Below the pieces are notes generated by a model. The model was given only the letters and a program-made list of their open reading frames with translations, ran no database searches and was not told where the DNA came from. From Malania oleifera (lineage: Eukaryota; Streptophyta; Magnoliopsida; Santalales; Ximeniaceae), in the NCBI RefSeq assembly GCF_029873635.1, contig NC_080428.1:61243957-61307956 (forward strand): 64,000 nt of DNA, in the 5' to 3' direction. Below are positions 46,275 to 58,812 of this stretch, one piece after another. Positions within the stretch are counted from its first letter, which is position 1. Each line of letters opens with the position of its first letter. Both the position numbers and the translations under genes were made by a program.

Positions 46275-47923
46275 TGACTCACTCGAAAAATGAGCAGCTC
46301 GAAAGCTATCCCAAGTATAGGAGTTACATTGTGTAATATTAAGCCTAAGGGCTAGATCGTCTCCTCAGGGAATGCATTTTAATCTCAATTTCACATTCGT
46401 CCAATTGAAAACAAAAATGCACTGAACTCAGTTTAGATTCGGGTTTTCAAGATTGTGGAAACTTAAATGAAAACACAAATTAAAGTCCTAAAACTAGTAC
46501 GAACGGAATTAAATAACCATAATAAAAACCCTAATCTACTTAAGGAAACACTAGAGCATACTAACTAAAAATGGAAACCTTAAACATGGAATTAAAAATA
46601 CGCAACCACAATCACAATTTAAACACGAAATAAACAAAACTCTAAACCTAGCATGCAATGAAATTGAGAGCAAAAACGGAAACTCTAATCTACTCAAGGA
46701 AATATTGGGACACACGTTAATTAAAAATGGCAACCTAGAACATGGAATTAAAAACACACAATGAAAACTAAATTAGACACACACTAAAAAAAAACCAAAC
46801 CTACTAAAAATCAAACCTTTAGCACAATTAAGAGATCAAATCAAGACTCACAATTTAAATGTAAACATGAACTCAACGGAAATTTAAAAGACATAAACAA
46901 TAACGGAACACAATAAAAACACAACCTTTACTAATCATAGACCCTAACTAAATCGAATTTCGACAAAAAAAAATATCTGAATTTAATTAAGAATGCTAAA
47001 TTAAAATAACTATCAATTAGATAAACAAAGAGATTAATTTAACAATAATGAAATACTCAACATTACTCAACTTAAACAAAAAGAAAGAAAACTAAAATAA
47101 CATTAAAAAAAACTAAAATTTCTTCAATATTCCAAGATTCAAAGAAAAGTAAATAAAAGAAAGAAAGAAAGGAAAAGAGAGAGAGAGAAACAAATCCACG
47201 GAGCCGTGAAGTTGCTGCTGTGCTGGAGAAGTTGCTGCTGCGCTTTGGTGGTCCTGCTATGGAGTCGGCTAGTGTTCTACTGTGCTTGGGGATTGCTGAA
47301 GATGGTGGAGGAGACTGGCCGTACTGCAAGAGGGCAGAGGAGGCCAAGAGAAACAGAGGAAGGAAGAGAAACAAGGGGAGAGAAGCAGAATTGAAAAGAA
47401 CAAAAAAAACAAACTAAAGAAAAAGAAGAAGAAGAAGAAGAAGAAGGAGAAGAGGAGAATGGGGAGCCATGGGGGCTGCCTTCGCAGGAAGAGAAAGAGA
47501 AGGGTTAAATAGGATAGGGGGGGAAAGCCCTAGACCCGAATAGGAAACCCGAATTGCTATATTTTTTCATTTTTTTCATTCTCTATTCATCGCAAATCTG
47601 ATTCTTTTGAAACTCGTATCTCACAAAACTCAAAACATGAAAGTTGTAGATAATCCTTTCCTCTTTCTTCAAAAATTTGAATCATCTCGATCGAAACTCG
47701 GACGGAAAAGTTATGCACAAAATACGAACAAGTGTCGGTTTTGATTCCTGAGAATTTTCCTGCGACAAAAAATTACCAAAACTTCATAAATAGTGCAATA
47801 AAGTTCAAGAATGATGATTTTGGAATTTTATTAAAATATTGGACAATTTTAGATATTTAATTAAAAATATAAACCGTAAAGCTCGGGTTAAACGTCCAAT
47901 TACGCAGTTTCGGTGCGTAATCA
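46275..47923 (-). mobile_element. Solo LTR, Athila-like Ty3/gypsy, inside gag
   Basis: 1649 bp flanked by exact AGGAG duplications (46270-46274 and 47924-47928). On the minus strand it begins TGATTACGCACCGAAACTG and ends TTTTTCGAGTGAGTCA. It contains a purine-rich GAAGAA tract (47418-47452). The gag sequence joins directly on both sides. Assignment to the Athila group rests on the TGATTACGCACCG start and the general look of the LTR and is less certain than its borders. Confidence 0.8.
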
Positions 47924-48523
47924 AGGAGCAGCGTCCAAGGTACGTATCGGTTACCTAGAGCCGGTTTAGGGAGGTTTTTTTCAGCAGATACTTCCCTGTT
48001 GCCACCAAAGAGGTAAAGGTGGAGACACACCTTGGATGAGCCAAAGAAGGCTCGAATGTTTGAGAGAGGATTGAGACACACAATACGCGCGCAGGTGGTG
48101 GCGTTGATGGTTCAGGGCTTCACGGAGCTAGTGGACAAAGCCATGGCGGCTGAAGCCAGCATACAAGAAGGGGAAAGAGAGGCAAGTTAGAAGAAGAGGT
48201 CTCTATCTCAGAGTTATCAGTCCAGCACCGATCAGAATTCCGGGAAGCAACCTGGTAGTTCGTCGAGCCAGCGACAAGCGTCAGGACCGTGAGCCACTCA
48301 GGGAAATTCTCAGCCCCCTGTCTGTCCTAAATGCAATAAGATGCATATAGGTGAGTGCATGATTGGTTTTTCGAGTTGCTATCGATGTGGTAGTATGGGA
48401 TATTGGGTACGGGATTGTCATGCAATATTGAATTACGTGCCTTCACAGTCGTAGTATGAAGGAAGTAGTCAGGCGACCAGAAGAGGTCACCAAGGGGCCG
48501 CCGCATAGGCGCTGCTGTACTCT

Positions 48524-48907
48524 TTGATGCTGAGTGATGCAGAGAACACCAACAATGTGGTGACAAGTACGATTTCATTTATTTCACATTATGCTATTGT
48601 GTTGTTCAACTCAGGGACTACCCATTCATTTGTATCCCGGAGATTTGCTAGAGTATGTGGCGTTAAGACCCAGTTGTTAGGGGTCAAGTTAGGAGTGACT
48701 ACACCAATGGGGTCAGTTATTGTGTGCAGTAAGGTGGTTAAAGACCATTCGATAGAGATTCAGGGTAGGAAGTTGTCTGCCATTCTTATTGTTATGGAGA
48801 TGCAGGGATTCGATATTATCTTAGGGATGGACTGGTTAGCATCCAGCTATGTGAGCATAGAGTGCCAAAAAAAGGAGGTAGTGTTTAGACCTCTAAGGGA
48901 TGAATAG
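48524..48907 (+). pseudogene. Gypsy aspartic protease segment
   Basis: An open stretch of 127 codons with NSGTTHSFVSRRFA, where the protease active-site region would be, and GFDIILGMDWLASSYVSIEC, the typical second half. It follows the zinc knuckle and precedes reverse transcriptase. Part of a broken polyprotein. Confidence 0.85.
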
Positions 48908-49009
48908 TTTAAATTTGTAAGGTCGTGTGTGCACTCTACACCACAAATCCTCTTAGCGGTGTAGGCAAAGAAGTTACTTTTGGACAACTGCTAGGGGTAT
49001 CTGGCGTGT

Positions 49010-50305
49010 GTGAAAGCAGTACCAAAGGAAATACTGAAGCTGACGGATATTCTAGTGATACGGGAGTTTCCCAATGTCTTTCCCGATGACCTGCTAGGGT
49101 TGCCTCTAGATTGTGAGGTGGAGTTTGCTATTAAGTTAGCACTAGGGACGACACCAATCTCTAAGGCGCCGTATAGAATGGCTTCAGCAGAGTTAAAAGA
49201 GCTAAAGGAGCAACTTCAGGAACTTCTAGATAATGGTTTCATTAGACCGAGCGTATCACCCTGGGGAGCGCCGGTGTTGTTCGTGAAGAAGAATGATGGG
49301 TCAATGAGGATATGCATCGACTATAGAGAGATAAACAAGGTAACTATAAAGAACAAATACATGTTGTCACGTATTGATGACTTGTTTGACCAACTGAAGG
49401 GAACTCAGGTTTTCTCTAAGATCGATCTGCGATCTGGGTATCACCAACTGAAGGTCAATTCAAGTGACATATCGAAGACAACCTTTCAAACCCGGTATAG
49501 CCATTATGAATTTTTGGTTATGCCTTTTGGTTTGACGAATGCGCCTACAGCATTCATAGACCTGATGAACCTGGTATTTCATGAGTACTTGGATCCATTT
49601 GTGGTAGTATTTATAGATGACATCCCAATCTATTCAAGGAGTCCCGCAGAGCACGAAACTCATTTGAGGCTAGTACTTCAGGTACTTAGAGAGAAGGAGT
49701 TTTTTGCTAAATTCAAGAAATGCGAATTCTAGCTTAAGCAGGTTGCATTTTTGGGACATGTAGTGTCCAAAGAAGGAGTATTAGTGGACCCAGGCAAAGT
49801 AGAGGCAGTCTTAAACTGGGCGAGACTGAAGAACGTACATGAGATCAGAAGTTTCTTAGGTCTGGCAGGGTACTACTGCCGTTTTATTGAGGGCTTTTCT
49901 AGGCTGTCAGGTTCGTTGACACAACTTACGAAAAAGAATAGTAGGATTGACTAGACTAGTGATTGTCAGCAGAGCTTTCAGGAGTTGAAGCAATGTCTAG
50001 TCACGGTCCAAATGTTGACCATTCCATTATGGAATGGTAGTTACGTGATTTATAGCGACACATCCTAGAAAGGACTTATGTGTGTTTTGATGCAACAGGG
50101 TAAAGTTATCGCTTATGCTTCTTTCCAACTCAAGGAGTATGAAAAGAACTACCCTATGCATGATTTAGAATTGGCAGCAGTGATGTTTACACTAAAGATC
50201 TGGTGGCACTACCTTTACGATGAAAAGTGCGAGATCTTTACTGACCATAAAAGTCTTAAATACTTCTTGACCCAAAAGGAGCTGAATATGAGACAACGTA
50301 GATGA
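49010..50305 (+). pseudogene. Gypsy reverse transcriptase and RNase H segments
   Basis: The reverse transcriptase stretch runs from [20 protein letters not shown] through [44 protein letters not shown] and VVFIDDI. RNase H follows at about 50050-50305 ([20 protein letters not shown]). Well preserved in sequence but not one open frame. Confidence 0.9.
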
Positions 50306-50639
50306 CTCAAGTTGATTAAAGACTATGACTGCACCATTAGTTAGCACCCGAGAAAAGCTAATGTGGTGGCTGACGCGTTGAACCGGAAGTCAGTGAGCAC
50401 GTCGATTTCAGCAGTTGTTCTATAGCATCAGATCGTGATGGATCTAGAGAGGTTAGGGTTAGAGTTGGTGGACGAATATCCACAAGTGTTCATCGCCAAC
50501 CTTGTGAGAGAGAATCAAGACAGCTCAGAAGGAAGATGCAGAGCTGGTAGAGGTCAGGGAAGGAGTGCAGAATGGATTGAAGCCAATTTTCAATGTATCT
50601 ATTGATGGTATGTTGAGATTCCATACCCGGATTTGTGTA

Positions 50640-51960
50640 CCGAATGACGCCGATATTAAATAGGTCATTTTAGAGGAGGCTCATCGCTCTCTCTATACTG
50701 TGCATCCAAGAAGTACGAAAATGTATAGGGATTTGCAGGGTCATTCTGGTGGAGTAACATGAAGAGGGAAATTTCTAGATTTATGGAGTAATGCCTAACA
50801 TGTCAGCGGGTTAAGGCAGAGCACCAGAAGTCGGTAGGACCATTACAGCCACTTGACATCCCAAGGTAGAAGTGGGAGCATATCTTGATGGATTTTGTGT
50901 CGGGATTGACTTTGGCGGTGCATGGGCAAAATGCCATCTAGGTTATAGTGGATCAACTGACGAAAACTACACACTTCATTCCTATCAGAGTCAGCTATTT
51001 TTTATAAATAGGCTGGCAGAGTTATATGTGCAGGAGATAGTACGGCTTCATGGCATCCCTGTTTCTATAGTTTCAGATCGAGACCCATGATTTACCTCTC
51101 GGTTCTAGAAGGGTTTGCAGGATGCCTTGGGATCGCAGTTCACTTTTGGAACCTCATTTCACTCGCAGACGGATGGACAATCATAGAGGACCATTCAGAC
51201 CTTAGAAGATATGTTGCGGGTATGTGTGCTAGACTCTGGGGACGGTTGGATTTGGTATCTACCACTCGTGGAGTTTGCATATAATAACAGCTACCATACC
51301 AATATAGAGATTACACCATATGAGGCATCGTATAGTTACTAGTGTCGATCTTCGTTATACTAGGATGAGGTAGGAAAGTGGCAGGTGTTAGGACCGGAAC
51401 TGATCTAGCAGGCCTCCGTAAAGGTCGAGCTCATTAGTCAAAGGGTTAGGGCAGCTCAGAGTCAGTAGAAGAGTTATGTGGATACTCGCTGACGGGAGTT
51501 AGAGTTTGAGATCGAGGATAAGATATTCCTAAAGACTGCCCCGATGAAAGGGGTGATAAGGTTTGGGAAGAAAGGGAAGTTGAGCCCTTGGTACATTGGG
51601 CCATTTGAGATCCTGGAGAGGATAGGTCTAGTTGCTTACCGGGTAGCATTACCCCCAACACTATCTAGATTCATGACGTGTTTCACGTATCCGTGCTAAG
51701 GAAGTATGTGTCAGACCCTTCACATGTGCTCAGTTATGAACCTCTGGAGATCAAGGATGCATTATCATATGAGGAGGTACCGATTCAGATTCTTGACTAG
51801 AAGGTACAACAGTTGCATACCAAGGAGATACCTTTAGGGAAAGTACTCTACGGAACCACACAAAAGAGGAGGCTTCTTGGGAGTTAGAGACTGAGATATG
51901 CCAGAAGTACCCACAACTCTTCGAAGAGGGTCCAGACAGGTAAGGTAGGTTGTGAGGTTA
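50640..51960 (+). pseudogene. Gypsy integrase and chromodomain-type C terminus
   Basis: A zinc-binding integrase start lies near 50.67-50.83 kb (CQRVKAEHQKS), the catalytic core from about 50.87 kb, the GPFEILERI block near 51.6 kb, and a chromodomain-like end near 51.85-51.94 kb. Numerous lesions. Confidence 0.8.
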
Positions 51961-52192
51961 CTAGTTACTTTCATGTATTTGGGAGAGAGGTTGGTTTAAG
52001 AGTGTGATGTAATAAGACCTTATGTTGTATCCACGGTATTCCTCCGCCATAAGCGAGGGTATGTAATAAACTTGGGTAGGAGCCACCATGTGGATGACTG
52101 CTGACTCTTTTGTAGAACTGAATTGTAAGTTAGAGTACGTTTGGTATCAGTTAGAAAATTTCAATGACGGAATTCTTATAAGGAGGGGAGAT

Positions 52193-52532
52193 TGTAGAGA
52201 CCTGAACCCATAAAATAAGAAAAGGATAAAAAAAGGGATTTTTGCAGGCTTCGTCGATGAAGCCAATGTTCTCGTCGACAAATGCCCTTCAGTGCTTCAT
52301 CACAGAAATTAAGAATCTCGTTGACGAAGAGATCCCAATCGCCAGGGAAAATATCTGGTTTGGGTTCGTCGACAAGGGAGGAGGTTCGTTGACGAATAGC
52401 CTTTTATAGTTCGTCGACGAGGGACCAATTTGTCAATGAATTTGACTAGGTCAAAAGGCCTATAAATAGGATTTCTCATTGCTTAAGGGTTAAGAAACCC
52501 AAAAGCTCTCTCTTTCTCTCTAGAATTGGTGA

Positions 52533-52593
<61 letters not shown>

Positions 52594-54216
52594 AGTTCTT
52601 CGTCATTTGTCGCCCATTTCGGCGATCGAAAGTTACTGCGAGGATCAGGGAGCTAAGATCTATAGTACTAGCGGATTAGATTTTCGATTTAGTGATAAAG
52701 GTCGGGATTTGGTTTTCAAGTGTTTCGGTTTCTGTTTCGAAATCATGTAAAGGGATTATTTTTAATATAGTGTTCTATCATTTTTGACTGGTGGAAATGC
52801 TTATGGTGTGAGTATGTTTATGTTTTCAGTTGTTCTTCTGAAAACCAACCGTTCAAAAAGCTTGTTTCTAAACTTAGGATATACGATATGATATTTTGAG
52901 TAGAAATGAACGATGGAAAGTTCGATTTGATCCTATGAAACATTTATTCAATGTTTTTCGTGGTTACCTACGGGCTATTTTTAAATATGGAAAATTGTGT
53001 GGCATGTGAATATGAGTTTTAGAGTGATGGAAATACTAGGATGGGTATATTTGTGTAATACTAAACTGTTTGAGAAAATACTGGAATTGTTTTGAGAAAT
53101 GTAGGAACTTATGAGAGGGTCAAGGTCGAGTTTGTATTAAATAACCGAGCTCGGGTTTTATAAATAATAGAGTTTATTTTGAGGCTGGAGTTTGTATTAA
53201 ACGACCAAGTTGTAATAGAAGGGCCAAGGCCCGAAATTTGTACTTTGTGAGAGGGTAGAGGCCCAAGTGGTGTTAAACGACGAGTGGCCGGGTTTTATGA
53301 AATGAGTTTTAAAGTACAATTTTATTTACTTAAATTGCACGATATGCTTTAGGAAACCTGTGAACCTAGTGTTGTGAGCACGGTACCATTGCCAAAGAGA
53401 AAGTTTCACCATTTGACCACGTGCACCCTCATCTACGAGTGTGTGGTGTTAGATGGTCCTAGCTAATTGACCTCGATAGATGTAGTACCCTTCTCGGAAG
53501 TGGTAAGGCAATCGAACCCGCAAGCGGACTTGCAGAAGCCCGCCGGTGGAGTGTGCAGGGAGTTGACTTGACTTGAGTTTTATCACCCCGAGTTTTTGTC
53601 CAGCCTTCAGGACGCACAACCCTGACAACGGGGGTTTATACACGGCGAGTAGTTCTAGAGTGTATCTTTTATGCATATCTATATATTTATGTAATGATGT
53701 AATTATTTTTCCAGTATTGATTTATGTTATGAGAAATGAGAAATGAGTATACATACTATGTTCAGTAAAAGAGAGAGGTATGATTCTAACACACACTGAA
53801 AAGTATGCTTCCACACACTGTCATTAACTTAATCTTCCTTAACGAGAGGTGTCTCACCCCATTGTACAACATATCTTTTCGGGGAATCCTAGAGATCTAG
53901 TTTAGCAGGATCTAGGGGGTGGAAACTACTTTAAGTTACTTTTTGTGAGTGTCTTCAAGAACTCAGATATTAGTAGTTTATGTAGCATGCCTTCGGGCTT
54001 GTATTATTGGTGGAGTGGACCGATTTAGTTGCCTTACTATTATGGGATGTAATATGTGAACGGAAGAACCTTGATGTATATTGTGGTTTAGACTCTAGTA
54101 ATAGGAAATGGAAAATGTTTCGTTATTTCCACTGCATAACTTGTACGTTGAGATGGTATCAGGTACACAGAAGTCTCTAAAGTAGCACCCTGAGCCCACG
54201 TGGTCGGGGTGTTACA
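52193..54216 (+). repeat. 3' LTR of the Tekay-type element
   Basis: 2024 bp, collinear with the 5' LTR, including the palindrome array (52249-52440), TATAAATA at 52461-52468 and a shorter (TC)n tract at 52535-52591. Preceded by the polypurine tract and followed by ATTCG. Confidence 0.95.
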
Positions 54217-54221
54217 ATTCG

Positions 54222-55111
54222 TCCTAATTCGGCCTTTCCCCCAATCCCTCCGATCACACCTAGTACAAAGAGGGGGTGTTGGATTACCCTGAAGAACTCA
54301 GTGTCCCACTACCTGCCGCTAACCCACATTGTTTCTCCTTTACTGAATCTTTCTAGTACTTACTTGAAAACTAAGAGGTGTGGTCTTGTTTCTCTGGCTT
54401 TGCAGTCTTGTGCCTCTCAGCCAACTCGTCTTTGCCATAGTGACTTTATCCACTAGTTCTGAGAAATCCCACACTTGTAAAACTGCCACCTGCTCATATA
54501 TCTCCTGTTTAAAGCCCTACTCAAATCTCTGTGCCTTTCTAGACTCATCTGGAATCATGTATGGGGCGAAACGAGACAGTTCCATGAACTTGGCAGCATA
54601 CTATTGCACTGTCATGTGGCCCTGGGTCAGACTCAAAAACTCCTCCACCTTAGCATCCCTAATGGAGGTGGGGAAGTACCGATCGAAAAAAAATCTCCTT
54701 AAAACAACCCTAGGTCAATGCTATGGGTACTAGGCTCTAATCCTCTAATAGCTTCACTGCTAACCACCATTGCTCAGCCTCACCGGTCAACTTGAATGTG
54801 GCATAAAGAACTTTCTGCTCGTCAGTGCAGCACAGTACTGCCAGAATCTTCTCAATCTCCTATACCCAATTCTTTGCAATAATTGGGTTGGCACTTCCTA
54901 GAAAAGCTGGGGGATTCATCTGAGTGAACTTCTCTATGGTGCAGCCTTGGTCAACTGGTGGGCAACCCTGTTCCCTAGAATTTCGGGCTATTCCTGCCAT
55001 GACCTGCTCAGTAATGCTACACAGCACTTGATCTGAATCATTGTCACCCATACTAGAAGCCCCCACATGGCTAGTACCTCCAGCATTCGCGTTATTATTC
55101 CTTATGTCCAT
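54222..55111 (-). pseudogene. N-terminal gag fossil of the gypsy host element
   Basis: The frame beginning at 55111 (MDIRNNNANAGGTSHVGAS) leads into QGCTIEKFTQMNPPAFLG and downstream gag-like sequence towards 54.3 kb, where the Tekay-type element breaks in. The gag resumes at 43463 on the other side of that insertion. Broken. Confidence 0.8.
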
Positions 55112-55531
55112 CCTGAAAATAGGACAGAATACAATATTAGAATTCCAATATCTTAACGTGACTAATATGATTATTTAACTAAGAAGCTATAAAATGCACT
55201 CTATCCTCATACTAAAATACTTACGCTTTCTCCTTAGCAACTTTCCTCACACCAACAAACAATTTAACGTCCAAGTTTCCCATTTCAAGTTCCAGCCTCA
55301 CTGCTCAGAAATCGTCAATGGTTTGCCATAATTTTCCTAAAACCGTCGTCTCAGGAAAATCACAGAAGACCGTCAGAGGATTTCTACCTCTAGGCTGCGA
55401 AACCAAAACCCAAAATTCTGTTTTAACTTCCAATAATGACTTGCTAGACTCCAAATCTACCCATTTCCAACTCTCATAAGAATTTTTTCCTATGCTCTAG
55501 TATTGTTATTCGCTAAAGTCTATGCTAGTAA

Positions 55532-55548
55532 CCTAGGCTCTGATTCCA
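55532..55548 (-). other. Primer-binding site of the gypsy host element
   Basis: Minus-strand TGGAATCAGAGCCTAGG stands four bases after the LTR end (GGTTGTTACA). One base differs from the initiator-Met tRNA site TGGTATCAGAGC. Confidence 0.7.
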
Positions 55549-55552
55549 CATT

Positions 55553-57625
55553 TGTAACAACCCTAAAAAAAAAAAAAATATCATAAATAATAGCTCTGAT
55601 ACAATATCTATAACACCCTGAAACTAGTGGGGCCTAGAGTGCAACACTTCGTACATAATCTCTAATACCCTACACTATAGTATCTTGATACCCCAAAATG
55701 GAGCACCAAGTACACCTATTCATAATCCATATAATACCACACAGTGGAACAAACATATACACTCCAATTACAATACCAGAGTACTACCATCTTCCAAAAT
55801 ACATACACGAATCCCCAAAATGGCCACAATACATCTCGAAGATACCCAAAGTATAATCATATACATCACTGTGTCTCACCAGAACTCACTTTGAACAATG
55901 CCAACTAGCCCTAGCCTAGAGCGCTCTAGGCTCGGTTTCTTGGATTCTCTGAACTGTTAAAGATTGTAGAAGTGAGACACATCTCAGTAAGACGAAACAT
56001 ATTATTATCAGTGTGTGACAATATGAGTTTTACTGTAGCGCAAACACATTCATTAATTAACTTAACTTTAATTGAGAAAATCATGTAAAACTGTACTTAT
56101 ACCTTTATATATATATTTTTAATATACTCACTTTCTTTCCAAAACATACTCTAGCATATAAATTTCTCTATATACATAAATACACATATATACATAAAAG
56201 AACTTCCCTGTATGGATAAACATACAATGTCATGAATTAATCCTACATGACCGGGTTGTGTGGTTCAAAGACTAGACTTAACCATGACTGGCCTACCACC
56301 AGGTTAAGTCAAACTGTATATGTATCTGTAATTGTAACTGTAAGTATGATTTGCCTACCCAACTAGTCCGGACTCTAGGGGGAAACTCTACTCTTCACTG
56401 GCCAAATCGACTATATACCACCAACACTCTCACAACAGTGTGGCGACACTAGTATCTATGAAGCTACGGTACTGTGCTTAGCTCTAATCCATTAGGGTTC
56501 TTAAACCATATAATTTGATTTATAAAACAATACAATAACATGATTTCATTTTCACAATTCGGTATATAAGATGTTGTAATACTGTAACTCTATATAAAAC
56601 ACTATTATACTGTAGTTCTATATAGAACACTTGTCATTTTGGACTTTGTATAAAATGCTATCATACTATAGTTCTATATAGAACACTGTCATTCTGTATA
56701 AAATACTGTCATACTGTAATTCTATAGAGAACACTGTCATTCTATAACTCTGTATAAAATATTGTTGTACTGTAGTTCTATAAAACACTATCATAATGTA
56801 ACTGTATACAAAAGCTTTGTCATATCATAATTTTGTATAAAACATTGTCATACTATTACTCTGTATTAACCATTGTCATTCTATAACTCTGTTAAATTCT
56901 ATCATACTATAATTCTATATAAAACTTTATCGTATCATTATTCTGTATTAATCTCATGTCACACAATTTGAGTTACTAATTCATAATAACATAATCTGCT
57001 TGGAACAACTATATTCCTCTACTAAAAAATAATGATATAATCATCTAATAATCTATGTGGGATAACTATATTTTTTTGCTAAAAAAAAATAATAGTGTAA
57101 TCATCTTTAGGGTTTTACTTAAACTCAAGTACCCAGTTTTTCTCAAAAAGATATATATAATAAATTCAAAGATTCCATTTCCATATGTCTAAATACTCAG
57201 AAAAATATACATATTATTCTTGTAATCACATGCTAAAATTTAATCGATTTGATTTTTGAAAATAACTGACATAATCCGTTCCCCTTACCTTATCTCAGTA
57301 GTGGTGCCTACGATACTCAAATCACGAAATCTCCTCAACTAAAATGTTGGTGACCGAAATTGGAACTCAGGGATGTTTTTTATTTTTCAATCGGCGCACG
57401 TTTGCTAAGAAAATTTGAGAGAGATGGAGAGGGAGAGTGCAAAGAGATGTGAGAGAGGGGCGTCTCTAGAGAGTTTTCCTTTAGGATCTTTGATCTTTGA
57501 GGTTACTTTATATATATATATAATAATTAATTAATTAATTAATATTATTAATTATATAATATAATATAATATAATAATATTAATTAATTAAATTGATAAT
57601 AATTTTTTTTTTTGGAATCACCACA
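55553..57625 (-). repeat. 5' LTR of the gypsy host element
   Basis: 2073 bp; on the plus strand it runs from TGTAACAACCC to GGAATCACCACA and is followed by TTTAT. It contains a second, internal LTR-end-like plus primer-site-like junction at 55592-55620, an array of 29-bp units (56570-56950), a GAGACACATCTCAGTAAG hairpin motif near 55975, and AT-rich sequence at 57505-57600. Confidence 0.85.
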
Positions 57626-57630
57626 TTTAT

Positions 57631-58750
57631 CATGTATAAACGAGTAAATTAAACATATGTTCATACCCATTTAATTATTTAACAAGATATTACCTCATTT
57701 TGCCATAAAATTTTAGAGTTTTAGTTGCACACAAGTTCTTATTAGTTGTTCTCAATTACCGATTTTTGCTATATGGATTTATTTGTAAGGATTATTTGCT
57801 ACCACCCTTTGATAGTCTTGTGCGGTAGGGGTGAGTATTTGGTCGATTTGGTTAATTCGGTTAATTAACTGAAAAAATTTTGGTAATAAAAATCTCATTA
57901 ACCGAATTGACCAAAATTCTATATTAACCATACTCAAAACTAATTGAACAAAATTTCAGTTAACCAATTTTAACCGACTTAATATTTTAATATATATAAT
58001 ATAAATAATATATATAATTTTAATATATATAATGTATAAAAAATAAATAAAATTGTAGTATATATATAATATATCAAATAACTTTATATATAATATATAA
58101 TTATTTATTATTAATTTATACTAATAATGAATTTTAATAGGCATCAATAGTCATAAAGTTTTTATATAACTTTTCAACTTTATAGTTGATAAAATTAAAT
58201 TATAGCTAAATTAAAATATTTAAAAAATAAGCTTAGTCATTCATAAAGCATATTACTATATCCACTTGCACCTAGTGATCTCATTTCTACCTCCTTTTCA
58301 TTTTTTTCAACTCTATTTTTGTGCAGATTTCATTTTTACAAATCAAATATAGTGCTACCCTAATCATGTGGATCTTAGTTTTTACTGTGGTTGTTGTTAA
58401 AGCTACCTAACATCATGATCCCCGAAATAACAATTTCGATAATAATATTTTTAATAATAGAAATGTCATTATCTTTTCTTCAAAATAAATTTCTCCTACG
58501 TATATTTATAGAAAAAGTTAAAATTTATTGGCTAATCATGACTTGACTTTTTTCCTTAACGAAAGAATAATTTTCTTCCATGAATAAAACTTATCTTCGT
58601 TTGTTACAACACTAATTATAATAATATTTTAGCAATAAAAAAACTATCTATATCATTGATTCTCTTGATTTGATTCCTTAACTTTTTTTTTTTAAAAGGG
58701 AAATTAATATTTTAAATTTATAACTTATTAATGGTGTAGAATAATATATC

Positions 58751-58812
<62 letters not shown>

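Larger units (their letters stand above)
43469..54216 (+). mobile_element. Full-length Ty3/gypsy Tekay-type chromovirus with both LTRs
   Basis: A 10,748-bp element with exact ATTCG duplications (43464-43468 and 54217-54221). 5' LTR 43469-45482, 3' LTR 52193-54216, primer-binding-like TGGTATCGAGCC at 45485-45496, polypurine tract AAGGAGGGGAGA at about 52180-52191. Internal order: gag from 45903, CCHC knuckle near 48320-48420, protease, reverse transcriptase, RNase H, integrase, and a chromodomain-like C terminus near 51.85 kb (RNHTKEEASWELETE), which defines the chromovirus group. A solo LTR at 46275-47923 interrupts gag. The ends look whole but the coding part is broken, with perhaps ten or more lesions. 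The LTRs differ at about a tenth of positions by eye, suggesting several million years or more. Confidence 0.93.
33580..57625 (-). mobile_element. Ty3/gypsy (Tekay-type) element opened by three nested insertions
   Basis: Direct TTTAT pentamers flank it (33575-33579 and 57626-57630). The minus-strand order is 5' LTR 57625-55553, primer-binding site 55548-55532, gag from 55111, then zinc knuckle, protease, reverse transcriptase, RNase H and integrase leftward to about 35.6 kb, then the 3' LTR ending at 33580. Three later insertions split it: 43469-54216 in the zinc-knuckle region of gag, 40639-42886 between protease and reverse transcriptase, and 38382-40552 at the start of reverse transcriptase. 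Without them the element would be about 8.9 kb. Tekay assignment follows the C-terminal block at 35954-35643 (GPFEILERIGPVAYMLALPP), nearly the same as in the nested Tekay-type element. It is broken, with well over ten lesions, and the LTR copies differ at roughly a tenth of positions by eye. Confidence 0.9.

Noticed and set aside
47206-47417. Short frames in 47.2-47.4 kb as a captured gene
   Set aside because: They lie inside a solo LTR bounded by exact AGGAG duplications and are purine-rich low-complexity sequence.
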